The notes under the pieces: model-generated
Told to the model about the DNA's origin: nothing
Database searches by the model: none
Seen by the model: only the letters and a program-made list of their open reading frames with translations
Translations under genes and position numbers: made by a program
Assembly: GCA_022361095.1 (NCBI GenBank)
Contig: JAKSBO010000808.1
Coordinates: 1 to 5,440, forward strand
Source: Desulfobacterales bacterium
Lineage (GTDB): Bacteria; Desulfobacterota; Desulfobacteria; Desulfobacterales; Desulfobacteraceae
Length of the DNA: 5,440 nt
Reading direction: 5' to 3'
Part shown: positions 1 through 4,849 of the stretch, one piece after another
How the letters are laid out: every line of letters begins with the position of its first letter
Position numbering within the stretch: the first letter of the stretch is position 1

Positions 1-27
1 GCCCACGATAATTACATCATACGTCAT
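1..27 (-). CDS. FAD/NAD(P)-binding oxidoreductase, N-terminal fragment
   Basis: Only the first nine codons are in the window; the gene runs off the left edge. Reading leftwards gives MTYDVIIVG, the classic first beta strand and start of the glycine-rich loop of a Rossmann dinucleotide-binding fold, as in FAD-dependent oxidoreductases, thioredoxin reductase-like and geranylgeranyl reductase-like proteins. The start at 27-25 is preferred because AAAGGA lies five bases upstream. An in-frame ATG at 33-31 would add two residues (MT) but sits directly against that AAAGG. Family membership rests on the strand-loop pattern alone, so substrate and subfamily cannot be named. It diverges from the DUF503 gene. 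Confidence 0.65.
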
Positions 28-99
28 AGTCATCCTTTCATAAAAAGAGATCTTTTCGGATTTTGTCGATACCGGCCGCACTGAATATTGATTATGTTT

Positions 100-128
100 T
101 TTACATCATAACCCTTGCAGCACATAAT
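100..128 (+). promoter_or_regulatory. sigma70-type promoter of the DUF503 gene
   Basis: A -35 TTTACA (100-105, five of six consensus bases) and a -10 CATAAT (123-128, five of six) are separated by exactly 17 bases. Transcription would begin near 135, giving a leader of about 80 bases before the ATG at 217. No equally good promoter is visible for the divergent oxidoreductase; the best candidate, a TCGACA about 18 bases from a TTTTAT, would start on its own start codon. Confidence 0.55.
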
Positions 129-147
129 GAAAGAATATTTTTCTTTC
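129..147. repeat. Inverted repeat at the DUF503 transcription start
   Basis: GAAAGAA (129-135) and TTCTTTC (141-147) form perfect 7-bp arms around a 5-base A/T spacer. The element begins one base after the -10 hexamer and covers the predicted start, the usual place for a repressor operator. It could also be a chance A/T-rich dyad. A similar GAAAG/CTTTC dyad lies before the nitroreductase gene at 4108-4122. Confidence 0.3.
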
Positions 148-216
148 TAAAAAGAATTCGTGCAGATAAAATACAGTCGTATGCAGCAGTCATATCAAAA
201 AAATAAAAGGCATCTT

Positions 217-507
217 ATGATGGTTGTCGGCACAGGGCAAATCAAACTCCGGCTTTTTGACGTTCGCTCTCTTAAAGCCAAACGCGCCATTGTTAAGTCA
301 ATGATTGCAAAATTGCAGAACCGGTTTAACATCAGCGTGGCGGAAACCGCACTCAATGACAGCCATGACTGGGCTGAGATCGGATTTGCACTGGTGGGAA
401 ACGATGCAAGAAAAATCAATGCCAAAATTGACAAAGTGTTTAATATGGCCGATGAACTGGGGCTTGCCATGATCGCCGACACCCATATGGAGATCATTCA
501 GTTATGA
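217..507 (+). CDS. DUF503 family (YlxP-like) protein
   Basis: A 96-residue small cytosolic protein matching DUF503 over its whole length. It opens MMVVGTGQIKLRLFDVRSLK, then shows the family hallmarks KAKRAIVKS (about 20-28), an NRFNISVAE strand (35-43), and WAEIGFALVGND (52-63) before a final amphipathic helix. The family is about 90-95 residues, which favours the ATG at 217 (AAAAGG at 205-210, six bases upstream) over a GTG at 160 that would add 19 unconserved residues. In many bacteria this gene sits between infB and rbfA, so a translation-related role is often assumed, but its function is not established. Here neither neighbour is present; it stands alone behind its own promoter and ends 4 bp from the convergent acetyltransferase gene. 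Confidence 0.88.
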   Translation: MMVVGTGQIKLRLFDVRSLKAKRAIVKSMIAKLQNRFNISVAETALNDSHDWAEIGFALVGNDARKINAKIDKVFNMADELGLAMIADTHMEIIQL

Positions 508-511
508 AATA

Positions 512-991
512 TCAACCTGGTCCCGGTTGGTGACGCATATGTATAAGGGCCGCTCTCTTGCCATTCGGACCCTGGCGCTCTTCAATGTCAAAGGGTGAAA
601 ACCCAAGTTTTTTGTACAGCAATATGCCGGCTGTATTTCCGTTAAAACACGATACTTCAATGGTTTTTGCAGCATGTTTGACACCGGCCAAGTGCATCAT
701 GGTTTTGATCAGGTATTCTGCCACACCCCGGCCCCTGGCCAGAGGGGAAACTACCACATTTCCTAGCCAGCATGTCCTGTCTTGCCAACGATAAAAGTTG
801 GCAAACCCTGCCACATCGCCATTTAGCTCAACCACGGTAGAATCTGAACGTTGATCAATTGCCGCTTGTAATTGTCCAGGCGTTAACGGATAAGTTGCTT
901 TTGGAAAAAAATAGAACAGTTCATCCATATTTTGTGGAAATGAACAGATGGTTTGAAGGTCGCTGCTGAAAAATGGTCGGTGTTTAAGCAT
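512..991 (-). CDS. GNAT family N-acetyltransferase
   Basis: A protein of about 159 residues with the GCN5-related acetyltransferase fold, which moves an acetyl group from acetyl-CoA to an amine of a small molecule or protein. Numbering from the longer start at 1003, motif A is VVVSPLARGRGVAEYLI (83-99), with the RGRGVA pyrophosphate-binding loop. Motif B lies in CFNGNTAGILLYKKLGF (119-135), with the usual Asn and the Tyr that can act as general acid. The ATG at 991-989 is preferred because GGGGA lies five bases upstream; the ATG at 1003 adds MGKQ with a weaker AGG. Length is typical for a single-domain GNAT. It is the last gene of the apparent tetR-methyltransferase-GNAT operon. The substrate cannot be read from the sequence; an antibiotic or other toxic amine is only a guess from the regulator. 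Confidence 0.88.
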   Translation of the reverse strand: MLKHRPFFSSDLQTICSFPQNMDELFYFFPKATYPLTPGQLQAAIDQRSDSTVVELNGDVAGFANFYRWQDRTCWLGNVVVSPLARGRGVAEYLIKTMMHLAGVKHAAKTIEVSCFNGNTAGILLYKKLGFSPFDIEERQGPNGKRAALIHMRHQPGPG

Positions 992-1050
992 TTGTTTCCC
1001 CATTAAGCCTATGGGTTAGTGTTTTTTTATGGGAAAGTGCCGATAATTCA

Positions 1051-1665
1051 CTAAGTTTCTTGCATGCTTTGTTGTGGGGCGAGCCTGGGTGTTGATAGGC
1101 CTGGTCGACTCATGGCAGTTAGTATGGCTGTTTTGCTGAACAAAATCTTGGGCCCCTGTAAATTTATAAATCCCTGGTCTCTGGCCTGCTGCAGCATTCG
1201 TTGGAATTTGCGGGCCGATACATGGAATGGCGGTTCTGCAATTAGGATTTGCCCGTCTGGTTTCAATATAGAAGCCAACTGGCTGAATAATTTAGGTTGA
1301 TCCGGTACTTCGTGCACCATGTAAAACAACAGAACAAAATCGACCTGTTCGGAAATACCAATGGATATTTCTGAACATTTATGCAGTTTTATTCGTTGTT
1401 CAAATTGGGTCCCTGATATTTTGGATTTAACTTTTTCAAGCATGCCTTCCTGCAGATCGACTGCTATAATTTTACCGGATTCGCCGACCATTTCCGCCAT
1501 ATCAAGGGTAAAGAATCCGGGGCCACACCCGATTTCAAGGACAGTCATCCCCTTACGGATATACGGTTTTAAAAGTTTTTTGGGGTTTTGGAAAAGTTTA
1601 CGAAGTTTACTGTCTAAAGACCCTGATCTTTCGACCGGGCATACATGGGGCTTTTTTTTATTCAT
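1051..1665 (-). CDS. Class I SAM-dependent methyltransferase
   Basis: A 204-residue cytosolic enzyme of the Methyltransf_11/25 type. SAM-binding motif I is VLEIGCGPGFFT (42-53). The acidic residue that grips the SAM ribose is Asp70 in IIAVD. Motif IV-like VDFVLLFYMVHEV spans 108-120, and LKPDGQILIAEP (134-145) is the usual strand after motif IV. The N-terminus HVCPVERSGSLDSKLRKLF is distinctive; I recall similar CPxExxGxLD starts in uncharacterised methyltransferases of sulfate-reducing bacteria, so it may be a subfamily marker. The ATG at 1665 has AAAGGGA about eight bases upstream. It lies 52 bases after tetR and about 60 bases before the GNAT start, same strand, so co-transcription is likely. 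The acceptor is unknown; the C-terminal cap region (146-204) shows no recognisable substrate signature. Confidence 0.88.
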   Translation of the reverse strand: MNKKKPHVCPVERSGSLDSKLRKLFQNPKKLLKPYIRKGMTVLEIGCGPGFFTLDMAEMVGESGKIIAVDLQEGMLEKVKSKISGTQFEQRIKLHKCSEISIGISEQVDFVLLFYMVHEVPDQPKLFSQLASILKPDGQILIAEPPFHVSARKFQRMLQQARDQGFINLQGPKILFSKTAILTAMSRPGLSTPRLAPQQSMQET

Positions 1666-1717
1666 TTTTTTATCCCTTTTTTAAGTTAAAGGTGTTTAAT
1701 TAAAACTTGGCCTATTT

Positions 1718-2317
1718 TTAAACTGTTCTGCCAAGCCAAGAGCGGAAAAGTTCAAATGCGGTTTGAATATAGCGTTCACGTTCTCCGGTAAGCAGGATGT
1801 TATCGCCCATTGTGTGTATTACTGAAAAGACAAGTTCTGAAGCTACTTCAACATCAACATTCCTGCAGGCCCCTATTTTAATGCCCTTTTTCAGCATCCA
1901 TCCGATAATTGTGTCGGGGGAGAGTTCCGAGTGAACGGGGCGTTCGGCGATTGCGCCGTGGAAAATAGCCTCATGCAGTTCTCCCAGGTCCTCTCTGAAA
2001 CGAATGAAGGCCATGCATGCGTCTTCAAAAGCAGCCCACCATTCCGCCGGTGTCCGGCAGACAAACCGGTTTTTCATTTCAGTGACATAATTTGAAAGAA
2101 TATGTTCACGTACTGCTTCCAACATCTCTTCCCAGGAAGAAAAATAGAGATAAAAGGTTCCCTTTGCGGCGCCTGCGGTCTTGGTGATGTCCTCTACCCG
2201 CGCATTTGCAGGCCCAATGGTATTGAGAACCTGAAGCGCTGCTTCCAAAAGTTCGATTCGACGGGCTTCCGGGGTTAATCTGCGTCGTATTCTTCCTGTA
2301 TTTTTATTTTTTTTCAT
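1718..2317 (-). CDS. TetR/AcrR family transcriptional repressor
   Basis: A 199-residue protein of typical TetR length. The DNA-binding domain fills about residues 18-65: ELLEAALQVLNTIGPANARV, then EDITKTAGAAKGTFYLYF (42-59), the canonical helix-turn-helix with the KGTFYLYF recognition-helix end. The N-terminus is very basic (KKNKNTGRIRRR), which could contact the minor groove. The C-terminal all-helical domain (70-199) would bind the ligand and dimerise; the ligand cannot be inferred. AGAGGA at 2334-2329 serves as ribosome binding site with a somewhat long 11-base spacing. It is the first gene of a minus-strand operon with the methyltransferase and GNAT, and its promoter overlaps a large palindrome, so autorepression relieved by a small molecule is the expected logic. 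Confidence 0.93.
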   Translation of the reverse strand: MKKNKNTGRIRRRLTPEARRIELLEAALQVLNTIGPANARVEDITKTAGAAKGTFYLYFSSWEEMLEAVREHILSNYVTEMKNRFVCRTPAEWWAAFEDACMAFIRFREDLGELHEAIFHGAIAERPVHSELSPDTIIGWMLKKGIKIGACRNVDVEVASELVFSVIHTMGDNILLTGERERYIQTAFELFRSWLGRTV

Positions 2318-2333
2318 TTAGCTTGCTTTCCTC

Positions 2334-2375
2334 TAATGACTATCGGTCATTAAATTTAGTGACCGATAGTCATTA
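2334..2375. promoter_or_regulatory. 42-bp palindromic operator, probably double TetR site
   Basis: TAATGACTATCGGTCAT (2334-2350) and GTGACCGATAGTCATTA (2359-2375) flank the self-complementary TAAATTTA. The whole 42 bp is one palindrome with a single mismatched pair (2350/2359). Each half is itself a dyad, TGAC-N5-GTCA, with centres at 2343 and 2366, 23 bp apart or about two helical turns. The natural reading is two TetR dimer sites arranged symmetrically. Position over the tetR promoter makes this the likely autoregulatory operator. It lies between tetR and the divergent hypothetical gene and could act on both. Confidence 0.8.
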
Positions 2376-2381
2376 CGTCAA
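2353..2381 (-). promoter_or_regulatory. sigma70 promoter of the tetR-methyltransferase-GNAT operon
   Basis: On the minus strand, -35 TTGACG (2381-2376, five of six) and -10 TAAATT (2358-2353, four of six) are separated by exactly 17 bases. The right operator half fills the spacer, the -10 is in the palindrome centre, and the left half covers the predicted start near 2346. A bound repressor would block RNA polymerase. The 5' leader would be only about 29 bases. Confidence 0.7.
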
Positions 2382-2471
2382 GCTTTTTCTTTTTAAAGTT
2401 TTGGAAACAGTTCGCCGAATTATGAAAAATAGTGTTTCCCAGACTGTAAAACAAAACATGAAGGAAGCCCC

Positions 2472-3089
2472 ATGAATTTGACTCTCATTCAATCCGGTAC
2501 CATGCCGGGTATAGGCCCCACCCCTGTGACTGCAGAGGATATCGCCCAAATGCCGCCGGAAGGTTATTTTGCCACTCGGCAGTTTGCCGGCGTATCCTCC
2601 AGGCAAGCATCCATTGAAGTAACCACCACCCAAGGGGATAAGGTGACGTTGAACTGGCAGGCTTCTTCTGTTGACTTCGGCTACTTGAGGCCCGAGGGGA
2701 CAGTAGTTCCGGAACTCATTGATGAAGAGATTTCAAATGAAACCATTTCAGTTCAGGTGCAGGGAGATTTAAACCAGGAGGAACAAGAAGCGATTGCCGG
2801 CCTTCAACAAAAGCTGTCCGGCATTATGTCCAGCGGCCAGGAAACAGATACAGAGGTTCAATCTTTGCTTTCCGGCAATGAAACACTTAGTAAAATGACC
2901 ATTGAGACTTCCACCGCCACAATTAATACCCTTGCCGATGAAATGACACTTGTTCCTGAGCCGGTTGCCGGGCCCCAGGAAAGAGAACAATCCTATTCTC
3001 CCCAAATCGCCCAAACTGGTCTGGTAGGAATATTACAATCCTGGCTATCCTTTTCAGAGCTTGGAAATCTTATTGATATCGAGACCTGA
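2472..3089 (+). CDS. Hypothetical protein, cysteine-free, acidic
   Basis: A 205-residue protein with no signal peptide and no membrane segment. The start is supported by AAGGA at 2461-2465, six bases before the ATG. Visible layout: an N-terminal Pro/Gly-rich stretch (about 8-32); a beta-like segment SIEVTTTQGDKVTLNW (47-62); a helix QGDLNQEEQEAIAGLQQKLS (97-116); a Ser/Thr-rich segment (118-155); and a C-terminal hydrophobic patch GLVGILQSWLSFSELGNLI (183-201). The TQGDKVTL strand followed by a GDLxxEExxAI helix loosely recalls DUF5610-type proteins of flagellated proteobacteria; this is a remembered pattern and weak. It is divergent from tetR across the operator and convergent with marR. No convincing promoter of its own is visible in 2376-2460. 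Function not recognised. Confidence 0.7.
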   Translation: MNLTLIQSGTMPGIGPTPVTAEDIAQMPPEGYFATRQFAGVSSRQASIEVTTTQGDKVTLNWQASSVDFGYLRPEGTVVPELIDEEISNETISVQVQGDLNQEEQEAIAGLQQKLSGIMSSGQETDTEVQSLLSGNETLSKMTIETSTATINTLADEMTLVPEPVAGPQEREQSYSPQIAQTGLVGILQSWLSFSELGNLIDIET

Positions 3090-3193
3090 GTATGACGTGT
3101 TTGGTTTCTTGTAAGTGAGCCTGGGTGGGGCTCGATAGACAAGCGCATCCCATAGCTGTTGATGATTCTGCTTGTGGCCAAGACAGGTGCAAA

Positions 3194-3208
3194 ACAATAG
3201 TTTATTGT
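3194..3208 (-). terminator. Weak hairpin after marR, possible terminator
   Basis: ACAATA and TATTGT form 6-bp arms around a 3-base loop. On the minus strand the hairpin is followed by TTTT, 13 bases after the marR stop. The stem is A/T-rich, so it would be a poor terminator. The rest of the 131-bp convergent gap holds only a short GAGCC/GGCTC dyad (3117-3133) without a T-run. Confidence 0.25.
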
Positions 3209-3220
3209 ATTAATCAAGCA

Positions 3221-3679
3221 CTACTTGGTCAGCCGGCCATCCATAATGCTATTCAGTCTGTCCAGCAACTCGTTCAATTGTATGAGTACATTGATTTCCA
3301 CACTGTCCATGGTTTCAAGAACCTGTTGAAGATCCCGGCCATGCATTTTGGCGTGTGCTTCAAAGGCCTGCCACCCCAAGGGTGTCAGGGATAGTTGCAG
3401 TTCCTTATTGCTGTGGCCGGCCTGTTTTTTAACCACAAATCCCTGCCGGGTCAGTTTTGACACAAGTTGTGATGCGGCACTCTTGGTAAAACCGAAATGG
3501 CCGGCGGTTTGGGTAACATTTTCGCACCGGTTTTCACCTATGCTTTCAATGGCATGGGCTTCCCGGGTTGAGACACTGATTTCATCGGTAACCTCAATGG
3601 GTAACGCCTCCACTTCGGCAAATTTGCGGGTGACCTGCATCAGCGTATTGACTATTTTTTTCTTCAGTTCCTGGTTCAT
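3221..3679 (-). CDS. MarR family transcriptional regulator
   Basis: A 152-residue winged-helix regulator of usual MarR length. It has an N-terminal dimerisation helix (about 1-25), a second helix REAHAIESIGE (39-49), and a DNA-binding helix-turn-helix NVTQTAGHFGFTKSAASQLVSKLTRQGFV (54-82). The wing GHSNKELQLSLTPLG (88-102) keeps the usual LTPxG end but lacks the common Asp-x-Arg at the wing tip (SNKE instead). A C-terminal helix pair (103-150) completes the dimer interface. There is no Shine-Dalgarno before the ATG at 3679, and the best promoter would start transcription at that ATG. It diverges from the nitroreductase, a pairing common for redox- or phenolic-sensing MarR proteins, so that gene is a plausible target. 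Confidence 0.88.
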   Translation of the reverse strand: MNQELKKKIVNTLMQVTRKFAEVEALPIEVTDEISVSTREAHAIESIGENRCENVTQTAGHFGFTKSAASQLVSKLTRQGFVVKKQAGHSNKELQLSLTPLGWQAFEAHAKMHGRDLQQVLETMDSVEINVLIQLNELLDRLNSIMDGRLTK

Positions 3680-3685
3680 GATGAA

Positions 3686-3714
3686 TTAATAAAGAAACTT
3701 AACTATTATGACAA
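3686..3714 (-). promoter_or_regulatory. sigma70-type promoter of marR
   Basis: On the minus strand, -35 TTGTCA (3714-3709, five of six) and -10 TATTAA (3691-3686, four of six) are 17 bases apart. The predicted start falls at about 3680-3679, on the start codon. A second -10-like hexamer CATAAT (3710-3705, five of six) has only a TTGAAT at 15-base spacing; it would give a leader of about 20 bases. Confidence 0.5.
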
Positions 3715-3829
3715 GTTTTTTATGGATTCAATGTCGTTTCGGAGAATCCGGTCAGTGATTCCATGCCTGGATTGATTTTTCAGCGGTGATCCCACCTTTC
3801 GGCAAATGGGGGCTGAACCCGGAAAAAAT

Positions 3830-3976
3830 TTAAAGGTAATCTTCCCAGATACCCTCAACCGGTTTGATGATCTCATTGGGAGAGACAAGAAGTTCGGGCT
3901 TTTGTGCAACCTTATTGCGCCAGTCTCCTTTATTAACAGGTTTCAAGTAAGCGGCCGGTTTTTTGTTGTTATCCCA
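3830..3976 (-). pseudogene. Possible gene remnant or small ORF (48 codons)
   Basis: On the minus strand a frame open from 3976 to the TAA at 3832-3830 reads in pieces NNKKPAAYLKPVNKGDWRNK and PELLVSPNEIIKPVEGIWED. Its composition is far more protein-like than the other frames here. It is bounded upstream by a stop at 3979-3977 and has no ATG or GTG; only a TTG at 3946 could start it, with no ribosome binding site. That fits the tail of a broken gene. It may equally be chance. Confidence 0.2.
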
Positions 3977-4001
3977 TTAAATGAGATACTTGTCTTACAT
4001 A

Positions 4002-4029
4002 TTCAAAATCCTGTTTAAAATGGTATAAC
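4002..4029 (+). promoter_or_regulatory. Extended -10 promoter upstream of the nitroreductase
   Basis: TGG-TATAAC (4021-4029) is an extended -10 (TG-N then five of six consensus bases). A partial -35 TTCAAA (4002-4007, four of six) lies 16 bases upstream. Transcription would start near 4036, giving a leader of about 130 bases before the nitroreductase ATG. No better promoter is visible nearer to the gene. Confidence 0.45.
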
Positions 4030-4071
4030 AGCCACGGGCTGACCTGACATAACATCGGCCGGGCACAGCCC
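4029..4071 (+). other. Competing G/C hairpin arms at the nitroreductase leader start
   Basis: CAGCC (4029-4033), GGGCTG (4036-4041) and CAGCCC (4066-4071) are mutually complementary. The middle arm can pair with the first (3-base loop, DNA only if transcription starts at 4036) or the third (24-base loop). With the predicted start near 4036 the RNA would open with the 6-bp GGGCUG/CAGCCC stem. I recognise no known riboswitch class. Confidence 0.3.
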
Positions 4072-4107
4072 CAACAAAGTTTGAAAGATCTGAGTAGCTT
4101 ACCCAGA

Positions 4108-4122
4108 CTTTCTTATAGAAAG
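4108..4122. repeat. Short perfect dyad before the nitroreductase
   Basis: CTTTCT-TAT-AGAAAG forms 6-bp arms around 3 bases, about 45 bases before the nitroreductase ATG. Its place and size fit a regulator half-site pair or a small RNA hairpin. It resembles the GAAAGAA/TTCTTTC dyad at 129-147 in core bases, though A/T-rich dyads recur by chance. Confidence 0.3.
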
Positions 4123-4167
4123 AATGTTTTATAGCAGTTTAAAGATGGTTAACAAACAGGAGTGAAT

Positions 4168-4692
4168 ATGTTTATTGAATTATTACGTAAAAGAAGAAGC
4201 ATCCGGCAGTTTGAGGATAAACCCGTCAGCGATGATCATTGTAAAATTCTGATCGAAGCGGCGCTTCGTTCTCCAAGTTCCAGGGGCATTAATCCATGGC
4301 GGTTTGTGGTGGTCAAAGATAAGCGCCGTATCGAACAATTGTCCCAGGCCAAATCCCATGGCGCAGCTTTCTTAAAAAATGCGCCGTTGGCTATCGTGGT
4401 GTGTGCCGATACATCCAAAACAGACGTATGGATTGAGGATGCCTCCATTGCGGCTATTATTATCCACCTGGCTGCTGCGGATTTGGGCTTAGGTTCCTGC
4501 TGGGCACAGATGCGTTTGCGCACCCGTGACGACGGCTCCCCGGCCTCGGATTATATTTCAAATATTCTTGATTTGCCCGAACATATCCAGGTGGAGGCGG
4601 TTATCGGCATCGGCCATCCGGCAATTGAAATGGACGGGCATGATGCGGGCACACTTTTATATGATCAGGTCAGCTACGAAAAATACAGTTAA
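4168..4692 (+). CDS. Nitroreductase family FMN-dependent oxidoreductase
   Basis: A 174-residue protein of the compact nitroreductase superfamily: FMN-bound dimers that use NAD(P)H to reduce nitro groups, quinones, flavins or related electrophiles. Hallmarks are RKRRSIRQF (7-15, contacts FMN phosphate with Arg and Ser), RSPSSRGINPWRFVVV (34-49, FMN isoalloxazine and ribose contacts), LGLGSCW (106-112) and a C-terminal GIGHP (147-151). Length matches the short NfnB-like or heterodisulfide-associated types rather than the roughly 215-residue NfsB. The ATG at 4168 is preferred over a GTG at 4162 because AGGAG (4158-4162) lies five bases before it and overlaps the GTG. It is divergent from marR, a likely regulator. 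The true substrate cannot be told from sequence. Confidence 0.9.
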   Translation: MFIELLRKRRSIRQFEDKPVSDDHCKILIEAALRSPSSRGINPWRFVVVKDKRRIEQLSQAKSHGAAFLKNAPLAIVVCADTSKTDVWIEDASIAAIIIHLAAADLGLGSCWAQMRLRTRDDGSPASDYISNILDLPEHIQVEAVIGIGHPAIEMDGHDAGTLLYDQVSYEKYS

Positions 4693-4711
4693 AGCAGCTC
4701 AATGTTATAAA
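4682..4711 (+). promoter_or_regulatory. Extended -10 promoter of the micro-ORF leader
   Basis: TGT-TATAAA (4703-4711) is an extended -10 with five of six hexamer bases. A weak -35 AATACA (4682-4687, three of six) lies 18 bases upstream, inside the last codons of the nitroreductase. Transcription would start near 4718, about 24 bases before the strong ribosome binding site at 4742. Confidence 0.45.
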
Positions 4712-4747
4712 TTCAAGCGTTAAGAGTCTTATTTCACCATGAAGGAG

Positions 4748-4806
4748 GTGAAGAGCATGGAGAATATCTTCCGGAAATCACTCTTCATCTCCGTCATGCT
4801 CTTCAC
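4748..4806 (+). repeat. 12-bp inverted repeat over the micro-ORF start
   Basis: GTGAAGAGCATG (4748-4759) is perfectly complementary to CATGCTCTTCAC (4795-4806). A further GAGA (4760-4763) can pair with TCTC (4788-4791) after a 3-base bulge. The left arm contains the end of the Shine-Dalgarno and the start codon at 4757. CTCTTCA (4781-4787) is a second possible partner for TGAAGAG (4749-4755), so two mutually exclusive hairpins are possible. In RNA this would control access of ribosomes to the start. Confidence 0.6.
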
Positions 4807-4849
4807 GGCTGTAATTTGGACGCATCTTAAGGGTGCATCTAATAATTAG
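4757..4849 (+). CDS. 30-residue membrane-like micro-protein or leader peptide
   Basis: A small ORF with ATG at 4757 preceded by AAGGAGGTGA (4742-4751), a full match to the 16S anti-Shine-Dalgarno, with the GGAGG core about eight bases before the ATG. The peptide begins MENIFRKS, continues through a hydrophobic stretch SLFISVMLFTAVIW (8-21) long enough for a short membrane helix, and ends THLKGASNN. An upstream in-frame ATG at 4739 would add six residues but lacks a ribosome binding site. It lies between the nitroreductase and an intrinsic terminator only 15 bases beyond its stop, ahead of an efflux gene. It may be a membrane micro-protein, or a regulatory leader peptide whose translation sets the fold of the terminator. 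I recognise no known family. Confidence 0.5.
   Translation: MENIFRKSLFISVMLFTAVIWTHLKGASNN

Larger units (their letters stand above)
3680..4167. other. Divergent intergenic region, marR to nitroreductase
   Basis: This 488-bp stretch has no gene I can call with confidence. Open frames here of about 67-70 codons, one on each strand, use rare starts or lack ribosome binding sites and have unconvincing composition. It contains the marR promoter (3686-3714), a minus-strand frame with protein-like composition (3830-3976), an extended -10 promoter reading right (4002-4029), a G/C-rich hairpin region (4029-4071) and a small A/T dyad (4108-4122). Its length beyond what two promoters need suggests a decayed gene or an unseen RNA. 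Confidence 0.5.

Noticed and set aside
160..216. GTG-initiated 19-residue N-terminal extension of the DUF503 gene
   Set aside because: The extension is not part of the family, has no ribosome binding site, and an AAAAGG motif is correctly placed for the ATG at 217.
195..497. Open frames of 62-100 codons antisense to the DUF503 gene
   Set aside because: They mirror the real coding frame, with Ser/Ile/Leu-rich shadow composition and no ribosome binding site.
511..531. ATCAACC/GGTTGGT hairpin at the convergent GNAT-DUF503 ends, as a terminator
   Set aside because: The stem is short with one wobble pair and there is no T-run on either strand, so termination here is unsupported.
1016..1054. TTAGTG/CACTAA inverted repeat between the methyltransferase and GNAT genes
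   Set aside because: Six-base arms with a 27-base spacer are expected by chance in A/T-rich gaps, and no T-run follows to suggest a terminator.
2403..2439. GGAAACA/TGTTTCC inverted repeat upstream of the hypothetical gene
   Set aside because: Seven-base arms with a 23-base spacer and no promoter context; likely chance.
3125..3394. Plus-strand 89-codon ORF overlapping the end of marR
   Set aside because: It is antisense to the marR C-terminus and lacks a ribosome binding site; composition looks like a shadow frame.
3706..3909. Minus-strand 67-codon ORF starting with TTG
   Set aside because: Composition is rich in Ser, Arg, Lys and Pro without pattern, the start is rare and unsupported, and a different frame of the same strand looks more protein-like.
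3806..4018. Plus-strand 70-codon ORF in the marR-nitroreductase gap
   Set aside because: No ribosome binding site before its ATG, no recognisable motif, and it crosses sequence better explained by the opposite strand or by non-coding DNA.
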